Assembly: GCF_003710905.1 (NCBI RefSeq)
Contig: NZ_RHHV01000008.1
Span: 287,956 to 351,955, forward strand
Origin: Brevibacillus parabrevis
GTDB lineage: Bacteria > Bacillota > Bacilli > Brevibacillales > Brevibacillaceae
Length of the DNA stretch: 64,000 nucleotides
Direction: 5' to 3'
Shown: piece after piece, positions 54,271 to 63,360 of the stretch
Position numbering within the stretch: position 1 is the stretch's first letter
Layout: each line of letters starts with the position of its first letter
Program-made: the position numbers and the translations under genes
The notes under the pieces: generated by a model
Database searches by the model: none
The model's input: only the letters and a program-made list of their open reading frames with translations
What the model was told of the DNA's origin: nothing

Positions 54271-55020
54271 CTGTTTCAAACGTTGCGGCAGCAGGCTGTA
54301 AAGCACGGATAGCATCTTCAGGCGAAAAGGCATGGCTACTTCCGAGCGCTTTTTCTCTACCGCCTTGTAAATCAGGCGGGCCGTGTCATCGGCAGAGAGC
54401 AAGTAACGGGCTACTTTGCTGCGATACGCTCCTGTCCGGTCCGCTTTTTCCAAAAAAGGCGTATCGATCGGGCCGGGAAGGGCACAGGTCACATGGACGC
54501 CGCTTCCTGCAAGCTCATGCTGCAAGCCTTCGCTGAACCGGATCACGGCGGCTTTGCTCGCGGCGTATACGGACGCTTTGGCGGTAGCGACCTGACCTGC
54601 GAGCGAGGCGACGTTGACGATATGTCCCTGCTGATGATCGAGCATCATCGGCAAAAAAGCGCGAGTGGTGTACATCACGCCGGCAATATTTGTTCGCAAC
54701 GTCTCTTCCAGTTCGTCGATCGTCATGTCGACGAGCGGCTCGAACACAGCGACGCCCGCATTGTTGTACAAAAGGTCGCACGCTCCGAAGCGCACATGCA
54801 CCCAGGCTGCAAAGCGCCGGACGTCCTCGTTGTTTCCGACGTGGAGCGCATAGGAAAACAATCGCTCCCGATTGGCGGAAGAAATGGACAGCGACTCATG
54901 ATTTACGGGTTTACGCGATGCTGCGATGACCAGATCGCCTTTTTCCAGATGCAAGCGGGTCAGCGCCTGACCTAGACCGCCAGACGCTCCGGTGATGACG
55001 ACTACGCGGGGTGTATGCAT
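54241..55020 (-). CDS. Short-chain dehydrogenase/reductase
   Basis: The protein has 259 residues from ATG 55020, preceded by GAGGGGGAG; the upstream ATG at 55065 is weaker. Classical SDR: NAD(P) loop TGASGGLGQ, NNAGV, active-site Ser (VNVASLAG) and YAASKAAV with catalytic Tyr and Lys, then PGPIDTPF. It reduces or oxidises a carbonyl/alcohol substrate that I cannot specify. Convergent overlap with the MFS gene. Confidence 0.9.
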   Translation of the reverse strand: MHTPRVVVITGASGGLGQALTRLHLEKGDLVIAASRKPVNHESLSISSANRERLFSYALHVGNNEDVRRFAAWVHVRFGACDLLYNNAGVAVFEPLVDMTIDELEETLRTNIAGVMYTTRAFLPMMLDHQQGHIVNVASLAGQVATAKASVYAASKAAVIRFSEGLQHELAGSGVHVTCALPGPIDTPFLEKADRTGAYRSKVARYLLSADDTARLIYKAVEKKRSEVAMPFRLKMLSVLYSLLPQRLKQLVSPLLNRK

Positions 55021-55118
55021 GGCTCCCCCTCTTTTCTGTATCGTTTGTGGTTGTTTGTTTTTCACAAGTATATCCCTTAGACGAATGGTGAAGGATAGCG
55101 TCTAGGAGGTGAATCCAA

Positions 55119-55337
55119 ATGCCACAAGTAAAATGCAGCGTAGCAAACTGTGAGTATTGGGCGCAAGGCAATATTTGCAGCGCCGACGAAATCATGGTGG
55201 AGATCGACGCCCACGCGAACGCCAACCTGAAGGAAGAGTTTGCGGGTGAGTATGGTCAAAATGACCATAAAGATCAAGCAACCACTTCGTCTGAAACCTG
55301 TTGTCTGACGTTCAAGCCGAAGAAATCGGCAAAGTAA
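55119..55337 (+). CDS. DUF1540 domain protein
   Basis: The 72-residue protein has the DUF1540 Cys-rich core: VKCSVANCEYWAQGNICSAD, and a later ETCCLTF. Four Cys could bind a metal. AGGAGGTGA precedes the ATG. Such proteins are abundant in spore formers; function unknown. Followed by a strong terminator. Confidence 0.88.
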   Translation: MPQVKCSVANCEYWAQGNICSADEIMVEIDAHANANLKEEFAGEYGQNDHKDQATTSSETCCLTFKPKKSAK

Positions 55338-55350
55338 GGCTTGGACGTCC

Positions 55351-55387
55351 AAAAAGACGTATCCCGACAAGGAGATACGTCTTTTTG
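55351..55387. terminator. Bidirectional intrinsic terminator
   Basis: AAAAAGACGTATC pairs with GATACGTCTTTTT; serves the convergent DUF1540 and HAD genes. Confidence 0.93.
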
Positions 55388-55397
55388 CTGCATACAC

Positions 55398-55988
55398 TTA
55401 GACACGGGCTTGTCCAAGCGACAATGTCTTGATTTTGTGGTCGACTTCCTCCCAGGAGGTCACGCGGTGCACAAGCTCAGGGAGGCGGGCCTGATTGTAC
55501 GGTGTATCGAACAAAAACACGGGAATTTGCAAGGCTTCCGACAGTTGCAGGGCATTTTCCAGCCGATCTTCCAGGAATAGATCCACGCCCCACTTTTGGG
55601 CAGCGGCAAGCTTGTCGTGGGAGCCGACCAAATCCACTTCATGGTAAGGGATTTGATAACGGGCAAACCAGTTCAGCGTCACATCGTGATGGTGCGCTTC
55701 CCTGGCGCTGATGTAAATCAGCTTGTGCAACGGATACCAGTTGCGCAACACCTGATCGGCAATGCCGTGAACAGGCGCTTCGTCGTACAGGCGTTCACCA
55801 TTTTGGGCGAGCCAGTTGTCAAACTCCTCGTCTGTAATCTGATACACGTTGGCCAAATTGTACTCCAGACAGTCTTCATATCGTAAATCTCTGCCAAAGC
55901 TTTCATTCATCAACGGCACAATACTGCTGGGTGAAGTGACCGTTCCGTCAATATCAATGCCAATGGTTAGGAACTTCTCTGGTTTCAT
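55398..55988 (-). CDS. HAD-superfamily 5'(3')-nucleotidase-like protein
   Basis: The 196-residue protein begins with the HAD motif IGIDIDGTV (Asp12, Asp14), then YISAREAHHHDVT, and DLFLEDRLENALQL for the last acidic cluster, as in the NT5C/YqfW family of (deoxy)nucleotidases. Likely a cytosolic nucleotide or sugar phosphatase. Monocistronic. Confidence 0.88.
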   Translation of the reverse strand: MKPEKFLTIGIDIDGTVTSPSSIVPLMNESFGRDLRYEDCLEYNLANVYQITDEEFDNWLAQNGERLYDEAPVHGIADQVLRNWYPLHKLIYISAREAHHHDVTLNWFARYQIPYHEVDLVGSHDKLAAAQKWGVDLFLEDRLENALQLSEALQIPVFLFDTPYNQARLPELVHRVTSWEEVDHKIKTLSLGQARV

Positions 55989-56084
55989 CCTCTCGCCTCC
56001 AGTTTAAATTGTACACCGCAGGCAGACAATAAGGCTACTTCCTTCACTAACAAATCCTTTACCAAAAAAGGGGCTGAGCATGGT

Positions 56085-56666
56085 ATGTTGGATCGACACG
56101 AACGCATGAATGCGAAGCGGAAGGAAGATACCGGCTTTTCCGACACGGTAGATCAGCACGACAGGGAATTTGCAGTAGACACCTGGACCCAGGCCGCTTT
56201 CGACGAAGATGAGGAACGCTCAAGGCGAAGGATTCACTACGATCCTCACTCTTTGACAGAGCGTTATTCCGGCGAAGAGGACAGGGTGGAGAACGACTTT
56301 TCGGAGCGATTGGATGGCGTTGTACTGACGAGGGAAGACCGCGCGCCGGTCACCGTGAGAAGAGACGACGACATCGAGGCAGCGGCGGAAATCGCCGAGC
56401 CGATTCCTTCGCGTCGTTCTGTGCGTGAGATCAGCGATGACGAAGATAGCCGGGAAAGCGGAGCCAGCGGTATCGGCATGACAGGTCTGGGGCTATCGAT
56501 CCTGTCCCTGTTCCTGATGCCGTATCTCGTGGCGCCAATCGGGATGGTGCTTGGCTATTTGGCGTATCGACGCGATTCGAGAACGCTGGGGGCGTGGGCG
56601 ATGATTGTAGGTGCGATCTCCATTTTGGGAGCTTTGGTCATCTACCCGTACTACACGGCCCGGTAG
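56085..56666 (+). CDS. DUF4190-like membrane protein with acidic N-terminal half
   Basis: The 193-residue protein has a polar, Glu/Asp/Arg-rich N-terminal half (about 130 residues, probably disordered) and two C-terminal membrane helices (LGLSILSLFLMPYLVAPIGM and AMIVGAISILGALVIYPYY) in the DUF4190 style. A start at 56085 is assumed; AAAAGGGG lies upstream at some distance. Function unknown. Confidence 0.75.
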   Translation: MLDRHERMNAKRKEDTGFSDTVDQHDREFAVDTWTQAAFDEDEERSRRRIHYDPHSLTERYSGEEDRVENDFSERLDGVVLTREDRAPVTVRRDDDIEAAAEIAEPIPSRRSVREISDDEDSRESGASGIGMTGLGLSILSLFLMPYLVAPIGMVLGYLAYRRDSRTLGAWAMIVGAISILGALVIYPYYTAR

Positions 56667-56691
56667 TAACCAGCAGCAGACCGCAAAAAGC

Positions 56692-56737
56692 AAAAAGCCT
56701 CCTTCGCGCTGCAACAGCCGAAGAGGCTTTTTGTTTT
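56692..56737. terminator. Bidirectional intrinsic terminator
   Basis: AAAAAGCCTC pairs with GAGGCTTTTT, with TTCG/CGAA extending the stem. Confidence 0.88.
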
Positions 56738-56751
56738 GACGTCGCCCTCGA

Positions 56752-57285
56752 TCAGTTTGTGTAAAAACGGGATTGATACGGTGTGATCGCAGCGATGACG
56801 GCTTCGCAAAAAACATCGGAGCGGTTGAGGCGGTCGTTGGTCAAAAGCGCGTAAGCTCCGCCGCGATGGTTGCTTCCGCTCGTTTGGCCCCACTCGTCCA
56901 TAATCACGCTCAGTTCCGTCTTTTCTGCCACAATGCGCTCAATCGCCTGTTTGGGCATGGGAAAAGCCAGACCTTTGCCCAAAAACAGCTGCTTTCCGTC
57001 CCAGGCTGCGCACACCGAGATCAAATACCATTGTCCGGTAAACGCTTCGTCATACATCAGGCCGCCTTCCAGACCAAGCCCGATTTGCGCCTCCGGAGCA
57101 AGGGCGAGAGCCGCTTTTGCCCGATTGATGGCTCCGGTAATCGTTTCTTGTTCGCTCATGGGCTGGGCAGGCACTCCCGAAGGAACGGAGAGACAAATCG
57201 GGTCGATGCCCGTGGCTTTTTGTACGGCCAGCCGCTTTGCTTCGTTTTTCGTGCCGAGCACATAGCGTAATGTTTCGTTGTTCAT
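56752..57285 (-). CDS. DUF84 (YjjX-type) inosine/xanthosine triphosphatase
   Basis: The protein has 177 residues from ATG 57285, with GAGGTGA upstream; the longer frame to 57447 would add 54 atypical residues. It matches the ITPase-like DUF84 family: LGTKNEAKRLAVQKA, GLGLEGGLMY and GQTSGSNHRGGAYALLTNDR. It hydrolyses non-canonical (ITP, XTP) nucleotides to keep them out of nucleic acids. Confidence 0.88.
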   Translation of the reverse strand: MNNETLRYVLGTKNEAKRLAVQKATGIDPICLSVPSGVPAQPMSEQETITGAINRAKAALALAPEAQIGLGLEGGLMYDEAFTGQWYLISVCAAWDGKQLFLGKGLAFPMPKQAIERIVAEKTELSVIMDEWGQTSGSNHRGGAYALLTNDRLNRSDVFCEAVIAAITPYQSRFYTN

Positions 57286-57426
57286 TGGATCAAATGTCAC
57301 CTCGACAGTTAGCGGTTGCTCTTGATTACTGGTAGTATACCACTTCCCCCAAACGGAAGTTGTTGTGTTAAGATAAGTCCATATATAAAGAGAGTCAGAA
57401 ATTACAGAGAAAACGGGGAGTGGCAG

Positions 57427-58287
57427 ATGAAATTTACCAAATTGCATGGCTTGGGCAACGACTATGTGTACGTCAACTGTTTCGAGGAAACGTTGGCGGG
57501 AGTGGATCTTCCCGAACTGGCAAGACGGGTAAGCGATCGCAACTTCGGCATTGGCGGAGACGGCCTGATTTTGATTCTTCCGTCAGAGCGCGCTGATTTT
57601 CGCATGCGCGTATTCAACAACGACGGAAGCGAGGCAAAAAACTGCGGCAACGGCCTGCGCTGTGTGAGCAAATACGTGTACGATCACGGCTTGACTGCGC
57701 AAACCACGTTTACGGTAGAAACATGGGGCGGGATGATGAAGCCGGTTGTCTCTGTCGGGGCTGACGGCAAAGTGGAGCAAGTTACGATTGATATGGGAGA
57801 GCCGCGTTTTGAACGCTCGGCGATTCCGATGACAGGCATACCGGAAGAGCAGGCGCACGAAGAGGTGCTGGAAGTGGACGGGGCTGTGTTTACGATGACG
57901 GCTGTATCCATGGGCAATCCGCACGCGATTATTTTCATGGACGAAGTGCGCGACGAAGATGTGCGCACGTACGGACCGAAGATCGAGTTCCACGAATGGT
58001 TCCCGGAACGCACCAACGTTGAATTTATCCAAATATTGAATCGGGAAGAGATCTTGTTCCGCGTCTGGGAGCGGGGATCTGGCGTGACCCTCGCGTGCGG
58101 AACCGGAGCTTGTGCAGCGGCCGTCGCAGCGGCGCTCGCTGGCAAGGTCGACAGAGCGGTTACCGTGCATTTGGCAGGAGGAGACCTGTTTATCGATTGG
58201 CGGGAAGAAGACAATCGCGTCTACATGACAGGGCCAGCCACAGAAGTGTTCCAAGGTGTGTACAGCGGGCCTATTCCTTATAAATAA
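57427..58287 (+). CDS. dapF: Diaminopimelate epimerase
   Basis: The 286-residue PLP-independent epimerase turns LL- into meso-diaminopimelate for lysine and cell-wall synthesis. The two catalytic Cys are visible: Cys73 in NCGNGLRC and Cys224 in ACGTGACA. The family motif HGLGNDYVY opens the protein. GGGGAGTGG before ATG. Single-gene unit with terminator. Confidence 0.98.
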   Translation: MKFTKLHGLGNDYVYVNCFEETLAGVDLPELARRVSDRNFGIGGDGLILILPSERADFRMRVFNNDGSEAKNCGNGLRCVSKYVYDHGLTAQTTFTVETWGGMMKPVVSVGADGKVEQVTIDMGEPRFERSAIPMTGIPEEQAHEEVLEVDGAVFTMTAVSMGNPHAIIFMDEVRDEDVRTYGPKIEFHEWFPERTNVEFIQILNREEILFRVWERGSGVTLACGTGACAAAVAAALAGKVDRAVTVHLAGGDLFIDWREEDNRVYMTGPATEVFQGVYSGPIPYK

Positions 58288-58296
58288 GCAAACAGG

Positions 58297-58333
58297 AAAA
58301 AGCCGTTCCAGTCATGACGATGGAACGGCTTTT
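58297..58333. terminator. Bidirectional intrinsic terminator
   Basis: AAAAAGCCGTTCCA pairs with TGGAACGGCTTTT. Confidence 0.93.
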
Positions 58334-58347
58334 CGCCTGTCAGTTGC

Positions 58348-59364
58348 CTATTTTCCTGCCGCAATCCGAATCGCGGCTTGGTGGTCGGGGTCAATCAGGT
58401 TGTCTTTGTGGCGCAGGCTGCCAGGGAAGTGAATATCAAAATGCCCGTCAAATGCATTGTCCGTTATATACTCGATGCTGTGTGGCATGGAGGACATGGA
58501 GGCGGCTAGACGTCGGCCATCGACTTCCACGATGACAGGCCGGATGCTCCAGGAAAAATTGCCGCCCCAAATGCTTTTGATGGTAGCACTGTCCGCTGAA
58601 GTCAACGGTTCCGTGTCAGAATGGGAAGCGCCGATCGTGCGTTTGACCATGAAGCTTTTGCCCGTAGCAAAATCGGTCACTTTTGCAGTCGCGTTGATCG
58701 GGAACAAATACTGGGCCGCTTCAAACCAGTCCAGATACTCACCGTACTTGGCTCCTGCTGTCTCGGTTTTTGGAATGTGGTGCACAGGAACAGTTACGAT
58801 TTGACCGATCTGCAAGTAATCGGATTCGCTCAGCTTGTTGGCTTGCAAAAACTCGGTAAACGGGATGCCGTGGGCAATCGAAATCGTCCAAGGCGTATCT
58901 CCTTTGGCAACCTGATAGCGAGTGTTCTCTACCCAAGGCTTGTCCGGCTCAGGCTTGGGGGCGGGCGCAGGCGCAGGTGTCTCGGCGACTGGCTCTTGCT
59001 TGGGGATCAGCAGCTTTTGCCCGATGAGAATTTCCGTCGTTTGCAGTTTGTTTGTATTCACAATAGTTTGAATGCTTACGCCGTGGTTGTAGGCGATTTT
59101 CCACAGGACGTCGCCTGCTTTGACCGTATAAACGGTGGAACGCGGGGGTATGTACAGCGTTTGTCCGACCATGATCATGTCCGATTGCAACTGGTTAGCC
59201 AGTTTGAGCTGTTCGACCGTGATCTGGTTTTTGTACGCGATATTGCCGAGTGTGTCTCCAGGGACGACCTGAATCGTTTGGGCAAAGGCGGATGTAGCAG
59301 GGAGCAAGCCAGCAACCAGAGTAGCTTGCAGGGCGAGACGTTTCCAGCGCGTTGTTTTGAACAT
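58348..59364 (-). CDS. Secreted protein with three LysM domains
   Basis: The 338-residue protein has a signal peptide (cleavage after AFA near 28), LysM repeats at about 30-73, 78-121 and 149-193 (VVPGDTLGNIAY, VKAGDVLWKIAY, VAKGDTPWTISI), a Pro/Ala linker and a C-terminal domain of about 135 residues containing HFDIHFPGSLRHK, a His-rich motif of Firmicute wall proteins. It binds peptidoglycan; enzymatic activity is not shown. Confidence 0.88.
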   Translation of the reverse strand: MFKTTRWKRLALQATLVAGLLPATSAFAQTIQVVPGDTLGNIAYKNQITVEQLKLANQLQSDMIMVGQTLYIPPRSTVYTVKAGDVLWKIAYNHGVSIQTIVNTNKLQTTEILIGQKLLIPKQEPVAETPAPAPAPKPEPDKPWVENTRYQVAKGDTPWTISIAHGIPFTEFLQANKLSESDYLQIGQIVTVPVHHIPKTETAGAKYGEYLDWFEAAQYLFPINATAKVTDFATGKSFMVKRTIGASHSDTEPLTSADSATIKSIWGGNFSWSIRPVIVEVDGRRLAASMSSMPHSIEYITDNAFDGHFDIHFPGSLRHKDNLIDPDHQAAIRIAAGK

Positions 59365-59540
59365 GAAAGCCTCCTCGATGCCGTAGCGTGGTGTGGTGGT
59401 TCATCTTGATTGTACGCAGTGGGAACCGTTGCTTTCATCAGGTAAATCTACCCTCGATTGGTCGCCTCTCCCAGCAGAGGTGAAAACTCCTCCTTTTCCA
59501 AATGAAAAATTAACCGAAAATTGTGCTTATAGACATAAAA

Positions 59541-59584
59541 ATAGCGTGGAAGCGGCCAAATCGTCTTGCCCGCACCCACGCTAT
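59541..59584 (-). terminator. Terminator of the small coiled-coil gene
   Basis: On the minus strand ATAGCGTGG pairs with CCACGCTAT and TTTTTATG follows. Confidence 0.7.
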
Positions 59585-59606
59585 CGCAAATAAAATAAGC
59601 GAAAAG

Positions 59607-59753
59607 TCACCCGTTGTACACCTCATTTAGATATGCGACATCATTTTGGTCGTATTGAGGGGTACTTTTGTTCATTTTGGCCAGTTCAGCCTGCAATCTT
59701 TTCAGTTCTGCTTCCATCTTGTTGATTTTTTCTTGCATTGCTTGTGTTGTCAT
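59607..59753 (-). CDS. Small coiled-coil protein
   Basis: The 48-residue product MTTQAMQEKINKMEAELKRL... is a heptad-type helix to about residue 29, ending in YLNEVYNG. AAGGAGAG is 7 bases before the ATG, and it has its own terminator. Size, charge and layout resemble small spore or regulator peptides; no family is recognised. Confidence 0.7.
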   Translation of the reverse strand: MTTQAMQEKINKMEAELKRLQAELAKMNKSTPQYDQNDVAYLNEVYNG

Positions 59754-59851
59754 CGCTGCTCTCTCCTTGTTCCCGTGTAGGTATCTTTTTTTCTAAATTT
59801 ATTGACAATTCTAACGAAAGGCTATCGCATTGTAAATAGCTTAAATTTGGA

Positions 59852-59865
59852 TGTAAGCGCTTTAG
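59852..59865. promoter_or_regulatory. Candidate cre-like sequence
   Basis: TGTAAGCGCTTTAG matches the cre palindrome (TGTAAGCGCTTACA-like) in its first 11 bases, between the coiled-coil gene and iscS. CcpA is encoded in this window. Could be chance. Confidence 0.25.
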
Positions 59866-60037
59866 TTGTGAAAAGAATGTGAACGCTTGCTCAGGCTTGG
59901 CTAAAAACGACTGGTTGCCTGCAAAAAGCAGGGGAAAATAATCAGGAAGTACACTCGGGTAGTATGTTCCACATGGACAGTCGTGTTATGATGAAGGGTA
60001 GACTTAGGGCAGCTCGCCCTCAGGAAGGTGTGGACTG

Positions 60038-61207
60038 GTGATTTACTTAGACAACAGTGCGACAACCCGGCCTCATCCAGGGGTCATTGAGACAGTAAAA
60101 CGGGCGATGGAAAACTATTATGGAAATCCGTCCTCTTTGCATCAAAAAGGGGTGGAAGCCGAAAACGTACTCAAGCAGGCGCGGAAGGTTGCTGCACAGT
60201 ACCTGGGCTGCAAAGAAGGGGAAATCATTTTTACCTCCGGAGGCACAGAAAGCAATAATACGGCAATCAAGGGCATTGCCTTTCAATATCAGAACAGAGG
60301 GAAGCATATTGTTACCACACAAGTCGAGCATCCGGCTGTCTACGATGTGTGCAAGCAGCTGGAGGGGATCGGGTTTGCCGTGACCTATCTGCCTGTGGAT
60401 CGCGAAGGGCGCGTGTCTGTCGAGGATGTAAAGCGTGCGCTCCGTCCGGACACGATTCTCGTGTCTGTCATGCATGTGAACAATGAACTGGGGACGATTC
60501 AGCCCGTGGAAGAAATCGGACAGTGGCTAAAGCAGTATCCGAAGGTTTTGTTCCATGTGGATGCCGTCCAGGGGATCGGCAAAGTGCCGCTGTCTCTGCA
60601 CGACTCCGGCATCGATCTGTTGAGTGTGTCCGCCCACAAGTTCTATGGCCCGCGGGGAGTGGGCATCCTGTATAAACGCGAAGGATTGATTATCCACCCG
60701 TTGATGATGGGCGGCGGACAAGAAGCTGGGGTGCGCTCGGGAACGGAAAACCTTCCGGCGATCGCTGGCATGGCCAAAGCCATTCGGGTTTTGGAGGAGC
60801 TGGGCAAGGACGAAGCCGGGAGACTGCAAAGCCTGAACCAACGGCTGCGCGAAGGCATTGAGCGAATTGCAGGCTGTATCGTTAACACGCCGCAGCAAGG
60901 GGCAGCTCCGCACATTATGAACTTGTCCGTACCGGGAGTAAAAGCGGAAGTGTTGCTGCACGCTTTGGAAGAGAGAGGCTTTCTCGTCTCGACCAAGTCA
61001 GCCTGCTCGTCTAAAGCGAATGAGCCAAGCAGGGTGTTGACGGCTGTCGGGATTGAACGGGATTGTGCCCTGTCATCTTTGCGCATCAGCCTGGGCAGGG
61101 AAAATACGCGTGAGGAGATCGAGCAGTTCCTGACCGCGCTGGAAGCGTGCGTAGAAACCTTGCGCTCGTTTATCAAGCCGCAAACGGTCCCGGATCGCAG
61201 AAAATAA
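60038..61207 (+). CDS. iscS: Cysteine desulfurase for ThiI
   Basis: The 389-residue PLP enzyme starts at GTG 60038 (GGAAGGTGT upstream). It has FTSGGTESNN, VDAVQGIGKV, the PLP-Lys SVSAHKFYGPRG, and the catalytic Cys loop STKSACSSK. It removes sulfur from cysteine and passes it as persulfide to ThiI. Directly followed by thiI, as in the B. subtilis nifZ-thiI pair downstream of ezrA; here about 30 kb lie between ezrA and this gene. Confidence 0.96.
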   Translation: MIYLDNSATTRPHPGVIETVKRAMENYYGNPSSLHQKGVEAENVLKQARKVAAQYLGCKEGEIIFTSGGTESNNTAIKGIAFQYQNRGKHIVTTQVEHPAVYDVCKQLEGIGFAVTYLPVDREGRVSVEDVKRALRPDTILVSVMHVNNELGTIQPVEEIGQWLKQYPKVLFHVDAVQGIGKVPLSLHDSGIDLLSVSAHKFYGPRGVGILYKREGLIIHPLMMGGGQEAGVRSGTENLPAIAGMAKAIRVLEELGKDEAGRLQSLNQRLREGIERIAGCIVNTPQQGAAPHIMNLSVPGVKAEVLLHALEERGFLVSTKSACSSKANEPSRVLTAVGIERDCALSSLRISLGRENTREEIEQFLTALEACVETLRSFIKPQTVPDRRK

Positions 61208-61237
61208 GAGAAGAGAACCAATTCAAAGGAGATTATC

Positions 61238-62437
61238 ATGAACTACGATGTTATTTTGATTCGCTACGGCGAGCTTGCTCTTAAAGGCAAAAACCGCGAC
61301 CAGTTTGAAGAAGCGCTGGTCAGAAGTGTGAAAAGCGTGCTGCGCTCCTTTTTCAAAGTAAAGGTGAGACGCAACTACGGGCGCATGTATGTCGAGCTGC
61401 ATGGCGAGGATGCGTATGCGGTCATGGAACGGTTGAAGCGCGTTTTCGGCATCTCTTCCTTTAGTCCGACCGTTCAGGTGGACCCGGATATCGAGACGAT
61501 CAAGGAAAAAGCGCTGGAAATGGTCCGTCAATTGCAGCCGGAACCGCGCACGTTCCGCGTGGTCACTCGTCGTGCGGACAAGCGCTACCCGATTCCTTCC
61601 ATGGAAGTGAACCGAATCGTCGGTACCCACATTTTGCGGGCGCTGCCTGCGATCAAGGTAGATGTGCACGAGCCTGAAACGATCGTCAATGTGGAAATTC
61701 GCGCAGAAGGTACGTATTTAAGCTGCGAAACGATTCCGGGGCCAGGCGGCTTGCCAGTAGGCGTGAGTGGAAAAGTGCTGCTGCTTTTGTCGGGGGGAAT
61801 CGACAGCCCTGTAGCTGGCTGGATGATGCTGAAGCGCGGAGTTACGCTGGAAGCGATCCACTTCCACAGCTATCCGTTCACCAGCGAGCGCGCTTTGCAA
61901 AAGGTGCGTGACTTGGCCCAAAAACTGACCAAGTGGGGCGGAACCGTCAAGCTGCACGTTGTTCCTTTTACCGAGATTCAAACTGCGATCCGCGAAAAGT
62001 GTCCGGAAGATTATTTGATCACGATCATGCGCCGCTTCATGATGCGCATTTCCGAGCGTGTGGCGGAAAACACGAAAGCAAAGGCTCTGGCGACAGGCGA
62101 AAGTCTCGGACAGGTAGCTTCGCAAACATTGGAGAGCATGGACACGATCAACAAGGTGATTTCCATTCCCATGCTTCGTCCGCTCATCGGGATGGACAAG
62201 GTCGACATTACCGATCTCTCGCGTAAAATCGATACGTATGAGCTGTCCATTTTGCCGTATGAAGACTGCTGCACGGTGTTTACCCCGAAAAATCCGGTAA
62301 CCAGACCGAAACCGTATCTGGCTGCCAAATTTGAAGAAGTGCTGGATGTGGACGCTCTTGTAGAAAAGGCAGTAGCAGGCACTGTCATCGAAGAAATCAC
62401 AACCAAGCCGAAAGAAACGACGACGGATTTGTTTTAG
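61238..62437 (+). CDS. thiI: tRNA 4-thiouridine synthetase ThiI
   Basis: The 399-residue protein has an N-terminal ferredoxin-like and THUMP region (residues 1-165) and an adenylating PP-loop domain (SGGIDSPVAG). No rhodanese domain, as in other bacilli, so it depends on the desulfurase encoded just upstream. It makes s4U8 in tRNA; in some bacteria also the thiazole sulfur of thiamine. AAAGGAG precedes ATG. Confidence 0.97.
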   Translation: MNYDVILIRYGELALKGKNRDQFEEALVRSVKSVLRSFFKVKVRRNYGRMYVELHGEDAYAVMERLKRVFGISSFSPTVQVDPDIETIKEKALEMVRQLQPEPRTFRVVTRRADKRYPIPSMEVNRIVGTHILRALPAIKVDVHEPETIVNVEIRAEGTYLSCETIPGPGGLPVGVSGKVLLLLSGGIDSPVAGWMMLKRGVTLEAIHFHSYPFTSERALQKVRDLAQKLTKWGGTVKLHVVPFTEIQTAIREKCPEDYLITIMRRFMMRISERVAENTKAKALATGESLGQVASQTLESMDTINKVISIPMLRPLIGMDKVDITDLSRKIDTYELSILPYEDCCTVFTPKNPVTRPKPYLAAKFEEVLDVDALVEKAVAGTVIEEITTKPKETTTDLF

Positions 62438-62473
62438 CCGATAGAGAAAAATGCGTGACGGGGGAGAAGAGTC

Positions 62474-63250
62474 ATGATTATCCGCTATGAGCGAAACGGC
62501 AAAGTCAAGCATGGGTGGATGGTAGCAGAAGATCAGAAGGTCCGGGTGATCGAAGGGGATATTTATAAAATCCAAACAGCCAAACCGATCATGACGGGAC
62601 TGGAGCTGCCGCTGGACGAAATCAGCCTGAAAGCGCCGTGCGATCCGAGCAAAGTGGTGTGCATCGGCTTGAATTATCGCGACCACGCGGCAGAGATGGG
62701 GATTGATCTGCCAAAAGAGCCGTTGATGTTCCTGAAGCCTTCGTCTGCTGTCGTGGGTCCGGGCGAGCCGATTGTTTATCCGAAGCTGACCGAAAATCTG
62801 CATTATGAAGGCGAACTGGCCATTGTCATCAAAAAGGAAGCAAAAAAGGTGAAGGCTGCCGATGCGGATGAGTACATTCTCGGTTTTACGTGCGCCATTG
62901 ATGTGACTGCCCGCGATTTGCAATGGAGCGACGGGCAATGGACGCGCGCCAAAGGCTTTGATACGTTTTGCCCGCTCGGACCTGCGATTGCCGCCAAGCT
63001 TGATTATTCAAACTTGCGGATCGTAACCCGGGTGAACGGCGAAGTGCGCCAGGATGCCAGCACAGAGCAGCTGATTTTTACCATCCCCCAACTGGTGGAG
63101 GCGGTATCGGCTGTCATGACTCTTCGTCCGGGAGATGTTATTTTGACCGGAACCCCTTCTGGAGTAGGCGAATTGAAAGTCGGAGACGAAATCTCGGTTA
63201 CTATTGAAGGAATTGGAACGTTGACAACGCATGTCGTTGGCGAGGAATAA
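62474..63250 (+). CDS. Fumarylacetoacetate hydrolase-family protein
   Basis: The 258-residue protein has the FAH-fold motifs: CIGLNYRDHAAEMG, the metal acids E..E and D (HYEGELAIVIK, AIDVTARD), and the family end ILTGTPSGVG. Members cleave C-C bonds or act as acylpyruvate hydrolases, isomerases or oxaloacetate decarboxylases; the substrate is unknown. GGGGGAGAAG before ATG. 36 bases after thiI, possibly co-transcribed. Confidence 0.9.
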   Translation: MIIRYERNGKVKHGWMVAEDQKVRVIEGDIYKIQTAKPIMTGLELPLDEISLKAPCDPSKVVCIGLNYRDHAAEMGIDLPKEPLMFLKPSSAVVGPGEPIVYPKLTENLHYEGELAIVIKKEAKKVKAADADEYILGFTCAIDVTARDLQWSDGQWTRAKGFDTFCPLGPAIAAKLDYSNLRIVTRVNGEVRQDASTEQLIFTIPQLVEAVSAVMTLRPGDVILTGTPSGVGELKVGDEISVTIEGIGTLTTHVVGEE

Positions 63251-63270
63251 GATTGCCTGCTGAAAAGGTG

Positions 63271-63312
63271 AAGCCCCTCTTTCTTTTATGGAAAAGAGGG
63301 GCTTGTTTATTT
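63271..63312 (+). terminator. Intrinsic terminator
   Basis: AAGCCCCTCTTT pairs with AAAGAGGGGCTT, followed by GTTTATTT. Confidence 0.82.
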
Positions 63313-63360
63313 GCTTTGTGATAGGGGGGCGTCCATGTCGTTTGGCTGGAGCGAGGGCGT

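Noticed and set aside
37500..55100. Prophage or integrative element around the accessory block
   Set aside because: No integrase, phage structural gene, attachment repeat or transposase was found.
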